From Chloroflexota bacterium (GTDB taxonomy: Bacteria > Chloroflexota > Dehalococcoidia > Lucifugimonadales > UBA3495): a stretch of DNA of 33,640 nt. Below are positions 31,856 to 33,640 of this stretch, piece after piece (position 1 is the stretch's first letter; every line of letters begins with the position of its first letter). The notes below the pieces were generated by a model. That model was not told the DNA's origin, searched no databases, and saw only the letters and a list, made by a program, of their open reading frames with translations. The position numbers and the translations under genes are program-made. Location of the stretch: positions 1-33,640 of the forward strand of contig JADFPM010000001.1 of NCBI GenBank assembly GCA_022562335.1, in the 5' to 3' direction.

Positions 31856-33010
31856 ATGAAGATCCACGAACACCAGGCAAAAGACCTTTTCTCCAGATAC
31901 GGCATCCCCGTGCCCAAGGGCGAGGTAGCCACCACTCCGGCGGAAGCCGGCCAGGCCGTCCGGAAACTGGGCGGCCGCGCCGTGATCAAAGCCCAGGTCC
32001 ACGCCGGCGGCAGGGGTAAAGGCGGCGGGATCAAGGTGGTTCAGTCCCCGGAGGAAGCATTAGAATTCGCCGCCGGCTTGTTGGGCAAAAACTTGGTCAC
32101 TCCCCAGACCGATGCCCAGGGTGTGCCGGTCAGCCGTCTTCTGGTGGAAGAGGTCGCCGACATCTCCCGAGAGTTGTACCTGGCCATCACCGTCGACCGC
32201 GGCCGTTGTTTGCCGGCGATGTTGGTCAGCAAATCCGGCGGGATGGACATAGAGCAAGTGGCCGCCACCGATCCCGATGCCATCCATGCCGAACCCATAG
32301 ACCCCGTGTTGGGCTTCTTGCCTTACCAGGCTCGGCGGTTGGCGGACAAACTGGACCTGAAAAATGGGGCCGCCGGCATGGCGGCCCAGATCATGTCCGG
32401 GATGTACCAGCTCTTCGTCCAGCAAGACTGCTCGTTGGTGGAGATCAACCCTCTGGCCGTGACCACCGGCGGAGAACTCATCGCCGTGGATGCCAAAGTC
32501 GATTTGGAGGATGACGCCCTATTTCGGCATCCCGACGCCCAAGGACTTGCCGACCCTTCTCAAGAGAATGAGCTTGAGGCCCGGGCCGCCGCGTTGGATG
32601 TCGCCTACGTCAAGCTGGACGGAAACGTTGGCTGTTTGGTCAACGGCGCCGGCCTGGCCATGGCGACCATGGACGTGATCAGCACCGTGGGGGCGGCCCC
32701 GGCCAACTTCCTGGACGTGGGAGGTGGCGCCAGCGTGGAGAAGGTCGCCGGCGCGGTGGCGATCATACTCTCGGACCCGGATGTAGACCGCATGCTGGTA
32801 AATATATTTGGAGGCATCCTCCGTTGCGACATTGCGGCTCAGGGTATCGTTCAGGCCTATAAGAACACGGGCTCATCGCTGCCGCTTGCCGTACGCATGC
32901 TGGGGACAAATGTCGATGAGGGCAAAACCATCTTGCGAGAATCGGGCTTGGATGTGACCTTCGCCGGCACCATGCTTGAGGCTGCCGAGGCCATCTCAAA
33001 GGTCCGGTAA
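31856..33010 (+). CDS. sucC: Succinate-CoA ligase, beta subunit
   Basis: A 384-residue ATP-grasp subunit of the TCA-cycle enzyme that interconverts succinyl-CoA and succinate with substrate-level phosphorylation. Visible motifs: MKIHEHQAKDLFSRYGIPVP (start of the family), KAQVHAGGRGKGGGIKVV (nucleotide-binding loop), LVEINPLAVT and VDAKVDLEDDALFRHP (metal-binding), NVGCLVNGAGLAMATMD, and VNIFGGILRCDIAAQGI. ATG 31856 is chosen over an upstream in-frame start because the family begins with MKIHE. The ribosome site is weak. sucD follows after 107 nt; a CACAGG/CCTGTG stem with a 17-nt loop lies just after the stop (33012-33040). Confidence 0.96.
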   Translation: MKIHEHQAKDLFSRYGIPVPKGEVATTPAEAGQAVRKLGGRAVIKAQVHAGGRGKGGGIKVVQSPEEALEFAAGLLGKNLVTPQTDAQGVPVSRLLVEEVADISRELYLAITVDRGRCLPAMLVSKSGGMDIEQVAATDPDAIHAEPIDPVLGFLPYQARRLADKLDLKNGAAGMAAQIMSGMYQLFVQQDCSLVEINPLAVTTGGELIAVDAKVDLEDDALFRHPDAQGLADPSQENELEARAAALDVAYVKLDGNVGCLVNGAGLAMATMDVISTVGAAPANFLDVGGGASVEKVAGAVAIILSDPDVDRMLVNIFGGILRCDIAAQGIVQAYKNTGSSLPLAVRMLGTNVDEGKTILRESGLDVTFAGTMLEAAEAISKVR

Positions 33011-33117
33011 TCACAGGTTTAAATCCACTTTCAGCCTGTGGGCGTTCCAGTCAGGCCCGTTCCGCCACGCCCATCCCAGTCAATCCGCCACAAATCGATC
33101 CCGGAGATCATGCCTGC

Positions 33118-33640
33118 ATGGGCATTCTAATAGACGAGAAATCCCGCATCTTGGTTCAAGGGATCACCGGCCGCGAGGGCGGTTTCCACGCCAAAAGTTG
33201 CCTCGACTACGGCACCAATGTGGTGGCGGGGGTAACTCCCGGCAGGGGCGGCCAGGTCGTCGATGGAAACATTCCCGTGTTCGACTCGGTGGAGGAAGCG
33301 GTTGAAAAGACCGGCGCCGACGTATCTCTGATCTTCGTTCCCGCTCGAGCCGCCATGGACGCCGTGGTCGAGGCCGCCGATGCCCGGATCGCGTTGGTGG
33401 TCTGCATATCCGAGGGAATCCCCGTTCAGGATATGGTCAAACTGGACCGGTACCTGGACAACAAAGGCGTGCGGCTGATCGGACCCAATTGCCCTGGATT
33501 GATCAATCCCGCCGCCGCCTGCAAGGTGGGCATCATGCCCGGTTCCATACATCTGCCGGGCCGGACCGGAGTGGTCTCCCGCAGCGGCACCCTGACCTAT
33601 GAAGCGGTGGCTCAGCTCACCGAGTTGGGGATAGGTCAAT
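33118..33640 (+). CDS. sucD: Succinate-CoA ligase, alpha subunit (N-terminal part)
   Basis: The gene runs off the right edge after 174 codons. The N-terminal CoA-binding Rossmann domain is clear: SRILVQGITGREGGFHAK, YGTNVVAGVTPGRGG, PVFDSVEEAV and SLIFVPARAA. The second domain begins with RLIGPNCPGLINP and VVSRSGTLTYEA. The phospho-histidine site lies beyond the window. The ATG at 33118 has GGAG 11 nt upstream; the ATG at 33110 is out of frame and stops quickly. It forms the TCA-cycle pair with sucC. Confidence 0.95.
   Translation, partial: MGILIDEKSRILVQGITGREGGFHAKSCLDYGTNVVAGVTPGRGGQVVDGNIPVFDSVEEAVEKTGADVSLIFVPARAAMDAVVEAADARIALVVCISEGIPVQDMVKLDRYLDNKGVRLIGPNCPGLINPAAACKVGIMPGSIHLPGRTGVVSRSGTLTYEAVAQLTELGIGQ

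Overview
The window reads as chromosomal DNA of a moderately GC-rich bacterium, most likely a Chloroflexota member of the Dehalococcoidia/SAR202 type. This is an inference from gene content: a bifunctional phosphoglucose/phosphomannose isomerase, a GSI-alpha glutamine synthetase, a YvcK with membrane segments, and a FIST protein beside a branched-chain-type binding protein. No 16S gene or other decisive marker is present. I saw no tRNA, rRNA, CRISPR array, transposase, integrase or phage gene.

Layout. 1-1912: the start of a solute-binding protein that lacks a signal peptide, then a FIST sensory protein, both on minus. 1913-8558: yvcK (+), a Wzz/BY-kinase fusion (-) with an altered Walker A motif, a VanZ-family membrane protein (+) behind a strong promoter, a sugar-phosphate isomerase (+), and an MFS exporter with a histidine-rich tail (-). 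8645-15490: ligA, a 684-residue protein I do not recognise, pth, and a lipoprotein metalloprotease, all plus and the last three tightly packed. 15534-20097: a minus-strand sensory operon made of a PhnD-like lipoprotein, a TM-HAMP-GAF-GAF-PAS histidine kinase and a receiver/coiled-coil response regulator.

20477-25170 is a nitrogen-assimilation block on minus: amt (second copy), terminator, a tiny membrane protein, amt (first copy), glnA. Upstream of each amt unit lies an array of GTTAC-like pentamers repeated every 11 bp, six units at 25105-25164 and four at 23461-23498. Both arrays end about 9-10 nt before a plausible -10 element. The pattern resembles actinobacterial GlnR boxes. Between the second array and amtB lie four perfect 11-bp tandem repeats and an unannotated-size (27-residue) single-span membrane protein gene. 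I consider this the most interesting part of the window.

25430-33640: a two-domain rhodanese (-), ftsH (+), a small unknown protein (-), hflK-hflC (+) with a clear terminator, then sucC and the start of sucD (TCA cycle). FtsH and HflKC would form a membrane protein quality-control complex, although here they are separated by an opposite-strand gene and have their own promoters.
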